Source: Dromaius novaehollandiae (Eukaryota; Chordata; Aves; Casuariiformes; Dromaiidae). From it: a DNA stretch of 64,000 bases. This document shows positions 61,201 through 64,000 of the stretch, one piece after another. Within the stretch, counting starts at the first letter, position 1. Each line of letters starts with the position of its first letter. The position numbers were made by a program, and so were the translations under genes. The DNA lies in assembly GCF_036370855.1 (NCBI RefSeq), contig NC_088102.1:19263001-19327000 (forward strand). Reading direction: 5' to 3'. Below the pieces are notes generated by a model, which did not search any database, was not told the origin of the DNA, and was given only the letters and a program-made list of their open reading frames with translations.

Positions 61201-64000
61201 CTTTATTTTTTTTTTAAGCTGTGCATACCAATGTTTACCAGCATCTCAAACTGAAATCCAAGTCCTACCTTTTTCTCTGAGAAAATGCCTGCTAAGGAAC
61301 TATTTTTCATATAGCATTGTAGATAGTGGTTTGATTGCTAAGACCTTGGAGATACATGCAAGGCCTTTCTGTTTGTAAGTGCACAGGCACTGGAGCATTC
61401 GTGCAAGTGTCCCTGAAGCATGTACTCTGAGGCCCTGCTTCATGCTGTGTTCATTCCCAGCCCTTGGGGTTTCCTACCTTGCTGTGTGCATTCATGTTAG
61501 ATGTTCATGAATTCTTAACAGCTGGGAAAGGGGAAATGTTTGCTATATTGTTCATCAGCAAGGAAGTTACTCAACCAGTGTGAAATAGAGGTTCTTGCCT
61601 CTCTTTCTCCAGAAAAAAAGAGGGATCTTTCTTCTCTTACCTCTCTAAAGATACTGCTCCAGCACTGCTGGTGAAGATTAGGTGAAAGTCAAAATACTTC
61701 CCTTCACATCTAGAAGAGCTGAGGCTAAAGAGACCATGTACTTTTCTAAAGAAACCCAATGCAGTTAAGTTGCTTGTTGCCTGAATTTGTACCCCAATAT
61801 GCCTAGGGCACTGCAGACAATGCCCTTGATGCAACTGATTACATTTGAAATTTGGGGAGAGCAAAAAGTCACTTTTATCTGTCCCAGCATGCAAAATTTG
61901 GCTCTGCTTGTTGATATTCTCAGCTGACTGAATGCACGCTCCATTACTGAGAGCACGGCAGCTGAGCATCAAGGTCTGTGTGTACGGTCTAGCCTTGTCC
62001 TGCCTGGGGGGCAGAGGGAATGTGCCATACCCAGCTGCAATAAGACGAGGAAAAGGAATTTCTGTTGCCCTGCATCAGGAGCCTTTTAACTGCTGTATCC
62101 TGCTTGTCTCCTAATTCCTGGGTCCCAGCATCCTGGGATGAAACCAAGAACTTTCTTCCTGCTCACTGCTGAGGAAAATCTAGGGATGAGGAGAGATCTG
62201 CCCAGCTCAAGAACCAAAAAGTGCCCTTCGTTGATCTGTCTGCAAGGTAAACGTTGAAGCAATGTTGTGCTCCAAACAACCCATCATCATCTGAAACTAC
62301 AGTTCTGTCCTAATGCCTGTTTTGGCACTCCTGAGGACACCTGCCAGGTAAAGAGGTTGTCCAGAGGATTGCCTACAATGTGTTGGAAAATGAAGCTCTC
62401 TGTTATGGAGGCTGGGGCTGCCAGAAGGATACTCAGGTGAGCCTGTCTTTATAAGAGGTGTTAACGATGATATATGGGAATGGAGAAGGGCTCTAAGGAA
62501 AACCCTTACTAGATAACCTTCTCCCACGTGTCACGTTTATGTTGAGAAGACCCTGGGGCTAATACACACGTATTGATTCTAGAACAGAACCAAGGAAGCC
62601 TGAAGAAAAGGGGTGGTGTAGTACAATCAACCAGTTAGACAAACTTATTAGCTGCCACCTAAAGCATTTTCCTTGATGATTCATCAAGTCTAGAGTTTAT
62701 CAGTATGTTAGACAACAGTTCTGAAGAAAAAACATGACGTGGGGGAGACAAAGGTGTTCTTAGGGCTTAAACAAGTGTTCCAGCAGGTGTTACTTCAATT
62801 GGAAGTAAAAGGACAAGTAAAAGTCACATGAGATGTCTTGTCTTTCAAGTGCATAGTATTTTGCTTTACTGCTTCTTGATGGCCTTGCTATGAATGTGAG
62901 ACTCTAGCTCATCCAAATTCAGCTCCTGGCTTATTTGAGACCAAGGCTGTTTTCCAGAAAATGACATATCATTTAAAGACCAATCAGTGATATAAATCAG
63001 CAAGAAAGTTCATGTACTTCAAGATGCATGGAAAAGAAGGAAAAAAAGTGTCTAAAAGCTCTCTTCTAATGGTGAAAGTTGTACATTGTCCATTTTAATG
63101 GATGTTTAGCCACTACCTTAATTATAAATGATATGCAAGTTTACTGTTGAACAAACTGTCATGAAAGCTGTTTTGTCAGTATACTTAATTCATAGATATA
63201 AACCACATGATTTATAGTCAGACTTGCTGTTGCTTATAGTTGGTGGCTCACTCAGCTTCTTAATTTCTAACAATTTTGATGAAAGTTGCAGAGGTTCAGA
63301 ATCTGCACCAGTTTTATTTGAATTAGCTCAAAAATGGATGTAGCTGAACTGGCACGAGTTCTGATCTTATGTTAAATGTTATTCATGTAGAGATCTGTGC
63401 CTTCTTAGTTAGAAACTGACTGTAGACTAAACCAGATTTTCAGACTACATGTACATAACTACACTGGTTAATTAAACAACTCTGTTCTAAGTTTATTTAT
63501 TTATGACTAATAGCATTCTGTATGTAAAAGAGGCCAACAAAGTTATTTTCTAAGTCTTTACATCTCAACGTCATGGCCTTCCTTTTAAGGAAAAAAATGT
63601 AAGATTCTACCTCAAAAGATGAGTGGGTGGAACAGGCAGTTTGTAAACCACAATACAGTAAAACATTACTTGGAAAATAATTGTACTTGAGTATCCAGTC
63701 TCCTATGATCACAACATAAATAGTGCCGTCCTGCTAAGCCCATTAGACCTCACTGGTTCATTCTTTTGTTGGCAGGACATTTATATAAAACAAAAGGTAA
63801 TTTGTAAGCATTCAATTAAGCACACATGCTATACGACTTGAAAAACTGTCTGCCTGGTGGAGGTTGCTTTTGCTTTTGAGTTATGAGTTGATTTTGCAGC
63901 CAAAGTGTAAAGTTGTCTAGAAGCTGGGGGCAGGGGTGTCCCACTTGTTAGCTTCATCCTGCCAAAATACGTATGACATAGAGAGGCTGCATAGTTGTGG
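61201..64000. other. Intergenic region downstream of TC2N
   Basis: I see no coding exon, RNA gene or clear repeat. In mammals CATSPERB follows TC2N here; no CATSPERB-like coding was recognised, although only 2.8 kb is visible. Confidence 0.6.

Overview
This window is vertebrate nuclear DNA, almost certainly from a bird. The genes are split by GT-AG introns, coding density is low, there is one strong CpG island, and there are decayed CR1-type LINE copies of the kind typical of birds and other sauropsids. I see no bacterial, viral or plasmid features, and no CRISPR array, rRNA or convincing tRNA.

Two protein-coding genes lie head-to-tail on the + strand. (1) The 3' half of FBLN5 (fibulin-5) occupies 245-9184: three calcium-binding EGF exons and the two exons of the C-terminal fibulin module, then a 3' UTR with an ATTAAA signal near 9843. 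Its 5' exons lie upstream of the window. (2) TC2N (tandem C2 domains, nuclear) is complete as coding sequence in eleven exons from 41265 to 58942 and encodes 489 residues. Its likely promoter is the CpG island at about 26.8-27.6 kb, separated from the first coding exon by a large 5' intron of roughly 13.6 kb. Its 3' UTR probably runs to one of three AATAAA signals between 59.0 and 61.2 kb. The order FBLN5 then TC2N on one strand matches human chromosome 14q32.

Layout: 1-9.9 kb FBLN5 3' part, with an old CR1/L3-like LINE fragment in one intron and a perfect 43-bp tandem duplication in another; 9.9-26.8 kb intergenic, with a minus-strand CR1 fragment carrying a 29-base T run and otherwise no recognisable gene; 26.8-27.6 kb CpG island; 27.6-41.2 kb 5' intron of TC2N with CpG-enriched patches, poly-C tracts and one exon-like segment; 41.2-61.2 kb TC2N coding and 3' UTR exons; 61.2-64 kb intergenic with nothing recognisable.

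The genes do not form a pathway. FBLN5 is a secreted elastic-fibre assembly protein; TC2N is a C2-domain protein reported in the nucleus. I found no new multi-gene system. The more interesting signals are small: a NAGNAG tandem acceptor in TC2N, a change of the C-terminal WHXL motif, loss of one fibulin-5 glycosylation sequon, a membrane-anchor-like read-through of a FBLN5 intron, and a perfect 16-bp inverted repeat suggesting a template-switch event. Statements about human orthologues are from memory and were not aligned by program.
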